A DNA stretch of 64,000 nt from Peribacillus sp. ACCC06369 (GTDB lineage: Bacteria > Bacillota > Bacilli > Bacillales > DSM-1321). The notes below the pieces were generated by a model. It did no database searches, was not told the DNA's origin, and was given only the letters and a program-made list of their open reading frames with translations. The stretch covers positions 3,968,001 through 4,032,000 of the forward strand of contig NZ_JAUCEN010000002.1 of assembly GCF_030348945.1 (NCBI RefSeq), read 5' to 3'. Below are positions 19,884 through 29,133 of the stretch, piece after piece. A program made the translations under genes and the position numbers. The first letter of the stretch is position 1. Each line of letters opens with the position of its first letter.

Positions 19884-20195
19884 TTATAGTGATTGTATGA
19901 ATTCCTCAATTTGTTCTTGTGTTTTGCGATCCTTGCTCACGAATCTACCTAGCTCTTTGCCATTATCATAAGCGATGAAACTTGGTATTCCGAATACATC
20001 ATTAGCTGCACAGACATCGATGTATTCATCACGGTCCACATAAATGAATGTGAAGTCAGGAAATTTCGTTTCAATCTCCGGCATAATCGGTTCGATTACA
20101 CGGCAATCTCCACACCATGTCGCCGAAAAAAGAAAAATATGTTTGCCTTCATTTTTTAATGCATCATATTGCTCAATGGTTTGTAACTTTTCCAT
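19884..20195 (-). CDS. ytpP: Thioredoxin-like protein YtpP
   Basis: A 103-residue single-domain thioredoxin fold. The active-site motif is WCGDC near residue 28 rather than the canonical WCGPC, and the cis-proline is in GIPSF. It is likely a cytoplasmic dithiol reductase; YtpP of B. subtilis is redox active. AGGAGG precedes the ATG by a good spacing. It is upstream of ytpQ in a probable operon. Confidence 0.93.
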   Translation of the reverse strand: MEKLQTIEQYDALKNEGKHIFLFSATWCGDCRVIEPIMPEIETKFPDFTFIYVDRDEYIDVCAANDVFGIPSFIAYDNGKELGRFVSKDRKTQEQIEEFIQSL

Positions 20196-20314
20196 TTGAA
20201 TATTCCTCCTGCTCTATATGTCACCTTAGTTTTTATAATCCCATCATACCAGACTCTCCGCGAATCAACCATTAATACGGATCGGTTGAATGACCGGGAA
20301 ATTGGGGAGTTATC

Positions 20315-20821
20315 TTATTTATGGGGCACGGATGATACGATTTCCATCATCTGTTTCGCATCGGTTTTTAAATGCTCTTTATCCGTTTCGGTTGTCAGCT
20401 TGACCCCACCGATCCCCACTGCAAGCTCATACTTTTCTTTCGGTATCTCTTTAATCGAGATAAAGCCGAATTTATCATCAGTTTGAAAGGAATGCAGCAC
20501 CAAATATTGATCTCCTTGTTCCTTTATCGCCAAATATAAAACGGAGCTGTCTTCTTTTTCATTCGGATTGACAAATAATATATAAGCCTTATCACCTTTT
20601 TGTAAAATCAAATTATTATCATGTTCTTCCACTACCCTATATTCCTTTGGCAGATAGACTTGAATAAGCCCTGCCTCGAGATTGGGCTGTTTTTCATCGT
20701 CACGAAAAGCCACTTCAGCAGCCTTCATTGCCTTTTCGGTTTGTCTCTCGATACCTGAGCAGCCAACAAGCAAACTGCTTATTAACAGGAAAACAAGAAA
20801 TTTCTTATTCGATAAAGCCAT
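20315..20821 (-). CDS. Putative lipoprotein of unknown function
   Basis: A 168-residue protein with a type II signal peptide: basic start, hydrophobic FLVFLLISSLLVG and lipobox LVGC at about residue 21. It should be lipidated and anchored outside the membrane. The mature part resembles small Bacillaceae lipoproteins annotated as hypothetical. Two in-frame ATGs lie at 20827 and 20821. The GGAGG site abuts the first but is 7 bases from the second, so 20821 is chosen. It precedes ytpP on the same strand. Confidence 0.8.
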   Translation of the reverse strand: MALSNKKFLVFLLISSLLVGCSGIERQTEKAMKAAEVAFRDDEKQPNLEAGLIQVYLPKEYRVVEEHDNNLILQKGDKAYILFVNPNEKEDSSVLYLAIKEQGDQYLVLHSFQTDDKFGFISIKEIPKEKYELAVGIGGVKLTTETDKEHLKTDAKQMMEIVSSVPHK

Positions 20822-20944
20822 CTTCATTCCTCCAGCCGTCTCTTTTATTCACTTATGGATACTATTATCCTTATTTATGGAATTCATCCATTTTCTAAAA
20901 AACATGATACAATGAAAACAATTTAAATACCGAGGAGGAAAACA

Positions 20945-21394
20945 ATGAAATTAACTGTGTATCTTGCTGGGGAGATCCATTCAAGTTGGAGAAGTGAGTT
21001 GAGAGATAAGGCTTCTGCACTGAAGCTTCCTTTAGAATTCGTCGGTCCGATGGAGAACCATGAACGCTCCGATAATATCGGTGAAGATATTCTCGGAGAA
21101 CAGCCGAACCCTATTCTGAAGGATGCGGCCGCTTCCCAAATCAATAATTTGCGGACAGGTCTTTTGATGAAAAAAGCTGATCTTGTCGTCGCCCTGTTTG
21201 GAGAGAAATATAAACAGTGGAATACTGCCATGGACGCAAGCACTGCCCTTTCCCTGGGTAAACCGCTTATTTTGATTCGCCCGGAATCCCATCACCATGC
21301 CTTAAAGGAATTATCGGAAAAGGCGAGTGTAACGGTCGAATCCGTGAACCAAGCCATGAAGGTGCTTTCTTATATTTTTGAAGAAGGGTTATAA
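20945..21394 (+). CDS. ytoQ: YtoQ family protein
   Basis: A 149-residue cytoplasmic protein, B. subtilis YtoQ-like (start MKLTVYLAGEIHSSWR). The fold is probably nucleoside-2-deoxyribosyltransferase-like, judging by YLAGEIH and later KADLVVALFGE; that is an inference and its reaction is not known. GGAGG lies before the ATG, and an extended -10 (TGATACAAT, about 20905-20913) is upstream. It is divergent from the lipoprotein gene. Confidence 0.9.
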   Translation: MKLTVYLAGEIHSSWRSELRDKASALKLPLEFVGPMENHERSDNIGEDILGEQPNPILKDAAASQINNLRTGLLMKKADLVVALFGEKYKQWNTAMDASTALSLGKPLILIRPESHHHALKELSEKASVTVESVNQAMKVLSYIFEEGL

Positions 21395-21457
21395 ATCTCC
21401 CGCCGAAGGAGTATCCCCTTATATCAATAACGAGAAACGGTCTTTACCCAAATAAAA

Positions 21458-21486
21458 AGCTTGTAGGGAAAATTACCCTACAAGCT
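21458..21486 (-). terminator. Terminator of the AraC-GyrI regulator gene
   Basis: AGCTTGTAGGG/CCCTACAAGCT stem with minus-strand tail TTTTTATTTGGG. Confidence 0.75.
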
Positions 21487-21512
21487 AAAAGCAAATATTT
21501 ATGGGTTGAAAC

Positions 21513-22382
21513 TTATCCCTTTTTAATGGGAATCCAAATTTCCGAGTAATAGTCAGGATTTGAAGCGTCATCATTCGCGTATACTTCCATTTCGGGAGTT
21601 CCGGCATGTTCATAACCGCTGGTAGGGAACCATTCGGAGAAGACTTGCTTCCAAGCCTTTTGAATGGCATCCGGCATAGGTCCGTGAACTTCAAATACGA
21701 CCCACTTGGAAGCCGGTATCGTAAGGGTTGAAAACTCTTCAGGCACTTTCCCGGCATACTCTGCACCTATCCAATAATCCATCGTTTCATTTTTTTCCAC
21801 TGCCCGCTTATCGACACATACACCAATCAAGCCATCTATTTGGCCATTGTTCAACTTTCCTAACCTATCGCTGGTTCCATCCGTATTCACTTTATCCCAC
21901 AACATCGGGATCCCAACCAAATTCTCTTCATTGACCAAGGAAAACTCTTGCTTGATTCCTATCAATTGAAAGGAATCCCTTTCGAGGATATTGTATTTCA
22001 TCGGTTTTGCCCCTTTCAAAATCACCTGTATCACCAGGCGTTCATAGAATTTCAGCTTCCCCATACACTTTCGTGCTTCGCTTGGAGATACTCCATGCTG
22101 CCTTCGGAAAGCTTTTGAGAATGCCTCGGGAGTGTCATAGCCATACTTGTAGGCTAAATCAATGACCTTGCCATTTGTGGATGAAATTTCTTGGGCCGCT
22201 AAGGTCAGTCTTCGACGCCTGATATATTCACCAATGGAAATATCCGTTAAAATGGTGAATGTCCGTTGAAAATGAAAAGCTGAGGCATTCGCCTGCCTGG
22301 AAATACTCTCGATTGTCAGGTCCTCCAATAAGTGCTCCTCGATATACTCGATTGCCTTTTGGATTGATTCAACCCACCCCAT
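21513..22382 (-). CDS. AraC family regulator with GyrI-like effector-binding domain
   Basis: The product is 289 residues. An N-terminal AraC/XylS double helix-turn-helix (about 1-105, ending YDTPEAFSKAFRRQHGVSPSEAR) is joined to a C-terminal GyrI-like small-molecule-binding domain (about 130-289). This is the layout of Rob/YdeE-type regulators that respond to cationic or hydrophobic compounds. The ATG at 22382 lies 8 bases after AGGGG; a GTG three codons earlier overlaps that site and is less likely. No target genes are evident nearby. Confidence 0.88.
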   Translation of the reverse strand: MGWVESIQKAIEYIEEHLLEDLTIESISRQANASAFHFQRTFTILTDISIGEYIRRRRLTLAAQEISSTNGKVIDLAYKYGYDTPEAFSKAFRRQHGVSPSEARKCMGKLKFYERLVIQVILKGAKPMKYNILERDSFQLIGIKQEFSLVNEENLVGIPMLWDKVNTDGTSDRLGKLNNGQIDGLIGVCVDKRAVEKNETMDYWIGAEYAGKVPEEFSTLTIPASKWVVFEVHGPMPDAIQKAWKQVFSEWFPTSGYEHAGTPEMEVYANDDASNPDYYSEIWIPIKKG

Positions 22383-22542
22383 TCCGCTCACCCCTTGTCA
22401 TCTATACTAGCAACCCCACCCATTAAAATCCTGTCAGATTCTGCTCTGTTTTGGCAGTGTTCTTTTTCCTGATTCGAACCGACATATGTACTCTTCTATC
22501 ATCATTCCATGGCTATTTCAGTCATGACATGATTCAAAAATC

Positions 22543-23055
22543 CTACTTTTTCATTTTCAGCTTATACTCGTGTTGACCCGCAAGCATCCTCATGATATGA
22601 AGGAACATTTCCCCCCTGGTGATTCGCTCATTTGTAAACACGCCGATTGCTCCTTCCTTTTTGCTGATATTCTCCTGCATTGTGTAAGCGTCCATCACCG
22701 GACCCAACTCTTCACCGTGCAGTAGCTTCCCGGCAACAATTCCGGGCAGCGGGATTCTTGCTCCGCCAGCTACAAAGACCTCACCGTCCCTCGTGGCCAT
22801 CGCACCCCAATTGCATAGAAACAGGCCTTGCTCCATTTTCACGACACCGCCTTCAAGTCCGATACCGATTTCGGCATCACTATGAATTAAGCAATTCCGG
22901 GCACGCGTCATTGCCCCATCCATCGTTTCCTCATCTGAAAATGGCTGTTCCGAGACACCGCTTTCCACTTGAAGCGATATGATTTCAGCTTCTTCATATA
23001 CGTCAAGCACTGCCTTTACTTTCGCCGGATTCTTACTGCCTACTGCTATTTTCAA
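22543..23055 (-). CDS. DUF84 family inosine/xanthosine triphosphatase-like protein
   Basis: A 170-residue protein starting MKIAVGSKNPAKVKAV, the DUF84 (YjjX/ITPase-like) signature. It includes GIGLEGGVV and GARIPLPG. Related enzymes hydrolyse non-canonical purine triphosphates to cleanse the nucleotide pool. The start codon is TTG with AAGGAAGG upstream. It follows ytoP on the same strand, with a terminator between, so it may depend on read-through. Confidence 0.83.
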   Translation of the reverse strand: MKIAVGSKNPAKVKAVLDVYEEAEIISLQVESGVSEQPFSDEETMDGAMTRARNCLIHSDAEIGIGLEGGVVKMEQGLFLCNWGAMATRDGEVFVAGGARIPLPGIVAGKLLHGEELGPVMDAYTMQENISKKEGAIGVFTNERITRGEMFLHIMRMLAGQHEYKLKMKK

Positions 23056-23077
23056 TATGGTTACCTTCCTTCCATGT

Positions 23078-23130
23078 AAAAAAAAGCTGATGGAAAAGGA
23101 TTCATGACAGCTCCCTTTCCATTTCAGCTT
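23078..23130 (-). terminator. Terminator of ytoP
   Basis: Long-loop stem: minus strand AAGCTGA(aa)TGGAAA pairs with TTTCCATCAGCTT followed by a T-run. It sits between ytoP and the DUF84 gene. Confidence 0.65.
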
Positions 23131-23136
23131 CCTCTA

Positions 23137-24210
23137 TCAACCGTTATTTATCAATGTCTCGAATGTCGTTTTATCACAGGAACGAACCAATTTCCCGATC
23201 AGTTCACGTGCAGCGGCATAATCATCAATATGAATCATGGATGCATGTGTATGAATATAGCGGGAACAGATGCCAATCACCCCGCTTGGAATGCCTTCGT
23301 TTGCAACATGGACCCTCCCTGCATCCGTGCCGCCTTGGGAAACGAAATATTGATACGGAATGTCATTCGATTCGGCCGTATCAAGGATGAACTCCCTCAT
23401 GCCGCGATGCGTAACCATCGAACGATCCAAAATACGGAGAAGCGCCCCTTTCCCCAGCTGCCCAAATTCACTTTTACTGCCGGACATGTCGTTCGCAGGA
23501 CTTGCATCCAAGGCGAAGAAAAGATCCGGTTTGATCATATGAGCTGCTGTTTGCGCACCCCGTAATCCCACTTCCTCCTGCACGGTTGCTCCGGAATAGA
23601 GGATATTCGGTAATGTTTCATCTTTTAAATCCTTTAACAATTCAATCGCAAGTCCGCAACCGTAACGGTTATCCCATGCTTTTGCCAGTATTTTTTTCTC
23701 ATTGGCCATCGGCGTGAACGGACAAATCGGTACAATTTGCTGACCGGGCTTAATACCGATTCTCTTCACATCTTCCTTATCATCCGCCCCGATATCAATC
23801 AGCATATTTTTGATATCCATTGGTTTTGAGCGTTGCGATTCATCAAGCAAATGAGGAGGAATCGAACCGATGACACCAATGACCGGCCCTTTATCGGTAA
23901 TGATTTCAACTCTTTGGGCCAAAAGCACTTGACTCCACCAGCCTCCAAGGGTCTGAAAACGAATCATTCCATTATCCGTTACGGAAGTGACCATGAATCC
24001 CACTTCATCCATATGCCCGGCAACCAGTACAGTCGGCCCTTCTTGATTACCTCTTTTTACGCCAAATATTCCGCCAAGGCGGTCTTGGACGATTTCATCC
24101 GAATATTTTTCCAGCTCACTCCTCATGAAACTCCGAACTGCATGTTCATTTCCCGAGGCTCCCGGTAATTCCGTCAATGTTTTAAAAAGTTCTAAAGTCT
24201 CATGATTCAT
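23137..24210 (-). CDS. ytoP: YtoP, M42 family glutamyl-aminopeptidase-like peptidase
   Basis: A 357-residue di-metal aminopeptidase. M42 motifs are in order: AGHMDEVGF (first ligand H), AWDNRYGCG (bridging Asp), [10 protein letters not shown] (catalytic and ligand Glu pair), ALDASPAND and [10 protein letters not shown]42 enzymes form large tetrahedral cytosolic particles that degrade short peptides. The length equals B. subtilis YtoP. The ATG has AGGGG upstream. It is divergent from ytzB. Confidence 0.95.
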   Translation of the reverse strand: MNHETLELFKTLTELPGASGNEHAVRSFMRSELEKYSDEIVQDRLGGIFGVKRGNQEGPTVLVAGHMDEVGFMVTSVTDNGMIRFQTLGGWWSQVLLAQRVEIITDKGPVIGVIGSIPPHLLDESQRSKPMDIKNMLIDIGADDKEDVKRIGIKPGQQIVPICPFTPMANEKKILAKAWDNRYGCGLAIELLKDLKDETLPNILYSGATVQEEVGLRGAQTAAHMIKPDLFFALDASPANDMSGSKSEFGQLGKGALLRILDRSMVTHRGMREFILDTAESNDIPYQYFVSQGGTDAGRVHVANEGIPSGVIGICSRYIHTHASMIHIDDYAAARELIGKLVRSCDKTTFETLINNG

Positions 24211-24386
24211 TTTTCTACCCCTAACCTATGTATTGTTTTATACTATTTTACAGAACTTAGCATCATGTTACACTAGAAAGTTCTAATTTATCAGTTAATG
24301 GTTAAAATTTCAAATTATTAGTCAAATAAAGCGTTCTTCTGTATACTAGAAAGAGTGATTGAAAAAATGCAATGGAGGAGAAATCA

Positions 24387-24704
24387 ATGAATTGGAAAAC
24401 GTTTTTACTAGGTACTGTAGCCGGGTTTGCTGCTGGCTATGCGACAAAACAAATATTGGATCAATCAATTAAACCTTCTCCGGATAAAGTCTTGGCCCAA
24501 GTGAAGGAAACAGTCAAAAAGGACGGAAATATATATGGCTCATGGATCTTGATGAAGCCGGAAAACTATACAAAAAATGATTTGGACTATGAAGTGTACA
24601 AAGGCGGGATCACTAGAAACACAGAGGGAAAACGCGAGCAATTCGAATTTGTTGCAGATGCCTCTACAGGAACAATATTGGAGCTTAATGCGCAAAATGA
24701 TTGA
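24387..24704 (+). CDS. ytzB: YtzB, PepSY-domain small protein
   Basis: The product is 105 residues. An N-terminal Gly/Ala-rich hydrophobic segment (FLLGTVAGFAAGYA) anchors or exports it, followed by a PepSY-type domain with YEVYKGG and FEFVADASTGTIL. PepSY modules often inhibit proteases; the role here is unknown. An upstream in-frame ATG (24372) overlaps the GGAGGAG ribosome site, so 24387 is the start. It is convergent with ytnP. Confidence 0.88.
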   Translation: MNWKTFLLGTVAGFAAGYATKQILDQSIKPSPDKVLAQVKETVKKDGNIYGSWILMKPENYTKNDLDYEVYKGGITRNTEGKREQFEFVADASTGTILELNAQND

Positions 24705-24708
24705 AACA

Positions 24709-24742
24709 AAAAGGAGGGCCGTCAAAATGACGTCCTCCTTTT
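24709..24742. terminator. Shared terminator of ytzB and ytnP
   Basis: AAAAGGAGG(gc)CGTCA pairs with TGACG(t)CCTCCTTTT between the convergent genes. Confidence 0.8.
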
Positions 24743-24752
24743 GCTTTCCTGC

Positions 24753-25598
24753 TTACCGATTCCGTTTCAATTCGGCTATTATCTCTTTACCCGTTACATC
24801 CCATTTGATGGCACAGTAGTGGGCATCATGGTAAAAGCTGTACCAGGACCCATTTTCCAGTCCGGATTTCATCCACTTTTCCTTCGCTTCGATGGAAGTC
24901 ATGGGATAGTCGTCATAAGCAAGGACCCAGAGGACATTCGCATGCGCGTGCGTCGGCATGATATCTGCCATGTGAATCAATCTTTCCCCACCATCTTCAA
25001 TGATGATGATTGCATGTCCATCACTATGCCCCCCTGTATGGATCATTTTAATGCCTTTCGTAATTTCTTGTTCACCTTCAAAAGGACGTACCTGCGAAGC
25101 GACAGCCTCCCAGTTTTCTGCCCAATATGTACTTTTTGAACGAATATTCGGGTTTTTCATTTCATTCCATTCAGTTTGAGTCGTAATGATTTCAGCACGC
25201 CCGAATACAGGCACCCAAGTTTCACCTTCACGTTTCGTCAAACCGCAGGCATGGTCGAAATGTAGATGGGTCATTAAAATGTAATCGATATCATTTGGTT
25301 GAATCCCAAGTCTGCCAAGATCTTCGACAAGACTGGATTCCTCCGTCACCCCAAAATTCCGTCTTTGCTTCTCATTCATCTTTCCATTACCAATACCGGA
25401 ATCTATAAGCATGTTCAATCCATTTGCCTGCACTAAAATCGGATCAGTACGTAACTCGATTTGGTTATTTTCGTTAACAGGATACTTCTTGGACCAAAGC
25501 GGTTTCGGTACAACACCGAACATCGCACCCCCATCCAAGTGAGTCACACCGCCGTTCAACCATGTTAATTTCATTTCCCCTATTTGCATCGTTTCCAT
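24753..25598 (-). CDS. ytnP: YtnP, metallo-beta-lactamase-fold lactonase homologue
   Basis: A 281-residue MBL-fold hydrolase with the metal-binding motif HLHFDH (H111, H113, D115, H116), later HTGGHSDGH, and Asp in HMADI. It is the length of B. subtilis YtnP, which degrades Streptomyces signalling lactones and acyl-homoserine lactones. A quorum-quenching or detoxifying role is inferred from that homologue. AGGAGGGG precedes the ATG. Confidence 0.92.
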   Translation of the reverse strand: METMQIGEMKLTWLNGGVTHLDGGAMFGVVPKPLWSKKYPVNENNQIELRTDPILVQANGLNMLIDSGIGNGKMNEKQRRNFGVTEESSLVEDLGRLGIQPNDIDYILMTHLHFDHACGLTKREGETWVPVFGRAEIITTQTEWNEMKNPNIRSKSTYWAENWEAVASQVRPFEGEQEITKGIKMIHTGGHSDGHAIIIIEDGGERLIHMADIMPTHAHANVLWVLAYDDYPMTSIEAKEKWMKSGLENGSWYSFYHDAHYCAIKWDVTGKEIIAELKRNR

Positions 25599-25890
25599 TT
25601 TACCCCTCCTCTCCTATAGTTTAACACCCACTTCCATATATTGAAATTGATAACAATCATCTCATCCTCGTGAATGCCCCCCTCCCATATCAGACCTTTA
25701 CGATTTCCCCCAAACGAAAGAGCCATCACAAAGGCAAACATGGTTCATGGTAGACGAAATGGTGGATATATTTCTATCTAAACCTCCGTTGGGTTTCCTT
25801 GACATCCTTGCTTAATAACTTTGTTGGACATGTATATGGCAGCATTTAATTGGTGTGAACTTATGAAATTTTATTCGGCTTAAACAAAAT
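25599..25890. other. ytnP-trmB intergenic region
   Basis: AT-rich, no gene seen. A plus-strand TTGACA near 25799 has no -10 partner and nothing downstream to express. Confidence 0.4.
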
Positions 25891-25893
25891 AAA

Positions 25894-25918
25894 AAACCAG
25901 ATGCTGTGCACCTGGTTT
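25894..25918 (-). terminator. Terminator of trmB
   Basis: AAACCAG/CTGGTTT stem with minus-strand T6 tail, just after the trmB stop. Confidence 0.75.
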
Positions 25919-25929
25919 CTGATCGATGA

Positions 25930-26568
25930 TTATTGGAACATTGCTTCCAAGCGGTATATCCGGTTGCCTTTACTCGAGAACTTTTCTTCATATTCTGTCA
26001 TGATATTACCTTCAAAACTGCTGTTATGCAGATCAAGGCTTACATATTTCAAGAGCATGCCGTATTCGGAAATACTCTTCAAGGAAGATTCGAATAACCC
26101 TTGGTTATCCGTCTTGAAGTGAATCTCGCCTTTGTCTGGCAGGATGCCTTCATATACTTCGAGGAATGTCTTATACGTTAACCGACGTTTTGCATGACGC
26201 GATTTCGGCCACGGATCAGAGAAATTCAAGTAGACGCGATCCACGTCACCTTTTGCAAAATATTCCCCTAAGTTCGCTGCGTCAACATTCAACAGCTTTA
26301 AATTTGGAACATCCGCTTCAATCAGCAAGTCCAATGCAGCTACAATGACACTTCTATATACTTCAATTCCAATGAAATTCACATCAGGATGGGCTTTTGC
26401 CATTTCTGTAATGAAACGGCCTTTCCCCGTACCCACTTCAATATATAACGGATTATCGTTACCGAAAACTTCATGCCATTTACCTTTATGGCTCACTGGC
26501 TGCTGAATTACATATTGTGGAAAATCATTCAAACGGTCTTCAGCCCAAGGTTTATTTCTTAAACGCAT
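25930..26568 (-). CDS. trmB: tRNA (guanine-N7-)-methyltransferase
   Basis: It forms m7G46 in the variable loop of tRNA using SAM. The 212 residues match B. subtilis TrmB. The SAM-binding motif is [11 protein letters not shown], the TrmB-specific motif is [16 protein letters not shown], and [10 protein letters not shown] is near the C-terminus. The open frame continues to 26658. The ATG at 26568 is chosen because GGGGTG precedes it and MRLRNKPWA is the family start. It is probably monocistronic. Confidence 0.96.
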   Translation of the reverse strand: MRLRNKPWAEDRLNDFPQYVIQQPVSHKGKWHEVFGNDNPLYIEVGTGKGRFITEMAKAHPDVNFIGIEVYRSVIVAALDLLIEADVPNLKLLNVDAANLGEYFAKGDVDRVYLNFSDPWPKSRHAKRRLTYKTFLEVYEGILPDKGEIHFKTDNQGLFESSLKSISEYGMLLKYVSLDLHNSSFEGNIMTEYEEKFSSKGNRIYRLEAMFQ

Positions 26569-26670
26569 GATGACACCCCTATTTATAATATAATCGTTCA
26601 AACCATAACACGAGTGGATGGATTCCTGCAAGATGATTTTTTCAGGAAAAGCCTGCATGCACCCACTGAC

Positions 26671-26703
26671 AAATAAAAAAACTGCCGGCCATCCAGGCGA
26701 CAG
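26671..26703 (-). terminator. Minus-strand terminator lying beyond ytzH
   Basis: Minus strand CTGTCG...CGGCAG stem followed by TTTTTTTATTTG. The only minus-strand gene that could use it is ytmP, more than 390 bases upstream across ytzH. Confidence 0.5.
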
Positions 26704-26819
26704 TCTCTGTAGTTTTCATGTATAAAACTTTCCGCAAAACACACCATAAATAAGTGAAGGGCAGGCGAGAACCACCTGGGAACCCCTTGAATCCATATTT
26801 AAGATAGGAGAGGTATTAT

Positions 26820-27095
26820 ATGCCGCTTTCCCATGAACATCAAATGTCACTATTAAAAGATATATTAACCAATCATCAAACAGATTGCTGCGGATCCGTT
26901 TCTGAATGTGAACAGGTTGAAAGGCTCGTCAAATCCCTAATGGTCAATATGGATATTGACAGCAATGTAAAAACGATACTGACGGAGATTTACGAATATA
27001 GCCAGACAGGCATCGGTACCGCCGATTTAGAAGCACATATTTCAACCCACCAGAACGACTTGTCCCAGTGGGTGGATGATATAGATCAATTCTGA
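26820..27095 (+). CDS. ytzH: YtzH-like small protein
   Basis: A 91-residue acidic soluble protein resembling B. subtilis YtzH (start MPLSHEHQMSLLKDIL). It has no known function or catalytic motif. AGGAGAGG sits close before the ATG. Its TGA at 27093-27095 directly abuts the ytmP stop on the opposite strand, leaving no room for a terminator between the two genes. Confidence 0.85.
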   Translation: MPLSHEHQMSLLKDILTNHQTDCCGSVSECEQVERLVKSLMVNMDIDSNVKTILTEIYEYSQTGIGTADLEAHISTHQNDLSQWVDDIDQF

Positions 27096-27887
27096 TCAGC
27101 CAACCATCAATATTGCTTCAAGTTTTTGCAGTAATTCATTTCTTTCCTCGTACCGCTTTCTACGATGATGCCATTGGATGGAAAGCACTAGTTGTGAAAC
27201 CGTGTGCCATTTCATCCTCATCTCCAGGCCTGCGTCAAGCTTCTTGCCGTAACGGGCAAGCCATTGATTCCATTCTTCCCTTGGGACATATGAATACAGG
27301 AGTACGCCGAGGTCAATGGCCGGATCGCCAATGACCGCTCCGTCCCAATCAATTAGGAACAATCCGTCGGTTTCGGTCATGAGCCAATTATTATGGTTCA
27401 CATCACAATGACAGACGACTTTTTCGTCGCATTCAATCAACAGGAGATTATTCTGTAAAAAATGGATGGCCTGCTTGATAATCGGAATATCCGTAACATC
27501 CGAAGATAACCCGGTTTCTATGTCTGTAAGTATACTTTCAGGTCGTAAAGGGGATTTCCCAAGCCTTTTGAGCATGCTTAACAAAGGATCGGATTGATGA
27601 ATTTTTTGAAGCAGCTTTGCGACTCTTATATTGTTCATTTCCTGCTGAGATAGCTCCCTGCCTTCCATCCAATGCTGGGCCGTAATTACATCCCCATTTT
27701 CCAGGCGTTTTGTCCACATTAACTTTGGAACAATGCCCTCAGCTGAAAGAACAGCTAAAAATGGCGATGAATTTCGTTTAAGGAAGAGCTTCTGCCCCTC
27801 TTTCTCGGCAATAAAGGCTTCTCCCGTAGCTCCTCCAGCAGGGGATATATCCCACTCCTGACCTAATAAATGTTCCAACTGGTTCAC
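27096..27887 (-). CDS. ytmP: YtmP, aminoglycoside phosphotransferase-like kinase
   Basis: The product is 263 residues with the APH/choline-kinase fold: an N-lobe ATP lysine in KLFLKRN, the catalytic loop HCDVNHNNW (Asp base), and the metal site LIDWDGAVIGDP. The physiological substrate of YtmP is unknown; resistance should not be inferred from the fold alone. The start is GTG preceded by GAGG. It is convergent with ytzH at zero distance. Confidence 0.9.
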   Translation of the reverse strand: MNQLEHLLGQEWDISPAGGATGEAFIAEKEGQKLFLKRNSSPFLAVLSAEGIVPKLMWTKRLENGDVITAQHWMEGRELSQQEMNNIRVAKLLQKIHQSDPLLSMLKRLGKSPLRPESILTDIETGLSSDVTDIPIIKQAIHFLQNNLLLIECDEKVVCHCDVNHNNWLMTETDGLFLIDWDGAVIGDPAIDLGVLLYSYVPREEWNQWLARYGKKLDAGLEMRMKWHTVSQLVLSIQWHHRRKRYEERNELLQKLEAILMVG

Positions 27888-28062
27888 CTTCGATTTCCTC
27901 GCTTAATCATACAAATGTGGGTACGTTCACCTAGTGTATGTATTACCACTACTTTGAGTCCATGTTTAATAAAAAATCCGCCTGCCGGCGAAGCTGCATT
28001 TATACTTGCATCGGGATGATACCCGCAATTAAAAACATCCTCATTTTAGAGAAATAAAAAAA

Positions 28063-28090
28063 TAGCTATTGAGCAATTAAACAATAGCCA
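28063..28090 (-). terminator. Terminator of the ytlPQR operon
   Basis: GCTATTG/CAATAGC stem, minus-strand tail TTTTTTTATTTC. Confidence 0.7.
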
Positions 28091-28170
28091 TAAATTAAAT
28101 TTTAGTTGAAAAACGGTTTCTTCGTCAAGTACTATAAAACGATTATACGCATAAAACAAAAACAAATAAA

Positions 28171-29133
28171 TCATTTCATATTTTTGTTTGGAATATCATC
28201 CTTGAACATGACGCGAATTTTCTCTTTCAGAACCACTGCAGCTACTTCACCCATTCCAACAATTTCCCCATCTGACTGGATTTTCACTGACCCGTGGTTC
28301 TTCATTTTTATCCTTTCACCAGAAAAAGAATCAACATTTTTAATGTTTAGGTGACCGCCCCATAAAACGGTGATGAATACGGTCAATAATTTCAACATTG
28401 TAATATCATGGACCACAATCACATTCAGCCTGCCATCATCCAGCTTTGACATCGGTGAAATTTTCATGCCACCGCCAAAGTAGGGCTGGTTCGCAATGAC
28501 GATGAACCATACCTTTTTCAAAAGATGCCGATTTCCATCAATGATCAATTCCATACAGCTGGGCTGGTAAGAAAATATTTTTTTTATAAAAATGAACAGA
28601 TAAATTAATTTACCCGCTCTGACAAAATTAAACCATTTTTTCAGAGGCGAACGGTCTGCTTCAGCTGAAATTTCAGCATCAATGCCCATTCCCAGGCTGT
28701 TAATAAAATAACCAACCTTACCATTCGTCTCGAACTGTCCAATATCAACGGCACTAAAGGCGTTATCCTGAAATAGAGAAAGCGCTTCTTCCACACTCTC
28801 AGTTTTTTGAATGCCCCTTACATAATCATTGCCAGATCCAGCCGCAAGGGAGCCGATGATTGCATGAGGAAAACCAATCGCGCCATTTATCATTTCATTG
28901 ACCGTTCCATCCCCCCCGACAGCGATCATCCGGGTTTCCTGATTCGTCCCTGAAAGAATTTCCTTCGTCAATCTTAGCGCATGACCCTTTTCCTCCGTAA
29001 AAAACACCTTATGGGGAACAGCTTTTGAATTCAGTATTTCCTCGGCTTTTTTCCAAATCTTCAAACTCTCTTCATTTCCAGCCATTGGATTGACAATGAA
29101 ATACAGCGTATCATTAAGGTTCTGCATGCTCAT
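28171..29133 (-). CDS. ytlR: YtlR, diacylglycerol/lipid kinase family
   Basis: A 320-residue DAGK-catalytic-domain protein. The phosphate-binding motif is FIVNPMAGN, the active-site motif VGGDGTVNE, followed by GSLAAGSGNDYVRG. It probably phosphorylates a lipid or sphingoid-like substrate at the membrane. ATG 29133 overlaps ytlQ by 20 bases. ATG 29127 is an equally good start by ribosome-site spacing (AGAGG). It is the last gene of thpR-ytlQ-ytlR. Confidence 0.9.
   Translation of the reverse strand: MSMQNLNDTLYFIVNPMAGNEESLKIWKKAEEILNSKAVPHKVFFTEEKGHALRLTKEILSGTNQETRMIAVGGDGTVNEMINGAIGFPHAIIGSLAAGSGNDYVRGIQKTESVEEALSLFQDNAFSAVDIGQFETNGKVGYFINSLGMGIDAEISAEADRSPLKKWFNFVRAGKLIYLFIFIKKIFSYQPSCMELIIDGNRHLLKKVWFIVIANQPYFGGGMKISPMSKLDDGRLNVIVVHDITMLKLLTVFITVLWGGHLNIKNVDSFSGERIKMKNHGSVKIQSDGEIVGMGEVAAVVLKEKIRVMFKDDIPNKNMK

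Noticed and set aside
25795..25830. TTGACA-containing plus-strand promoter
   Set aside because: No -10 at correct spacing and no plus-strand gene downstream before 26820.
27113..27334. Plus-strand frame inside ytmP
   Set aside because: Shadow of the conserved kinase gene; no independent support.
27096..27887. Aminoglycoside resistance gene
   Set aside because: The fold is APH-like, but the sequence and synteny match housekeeping YtmP; no evidence for resistance.
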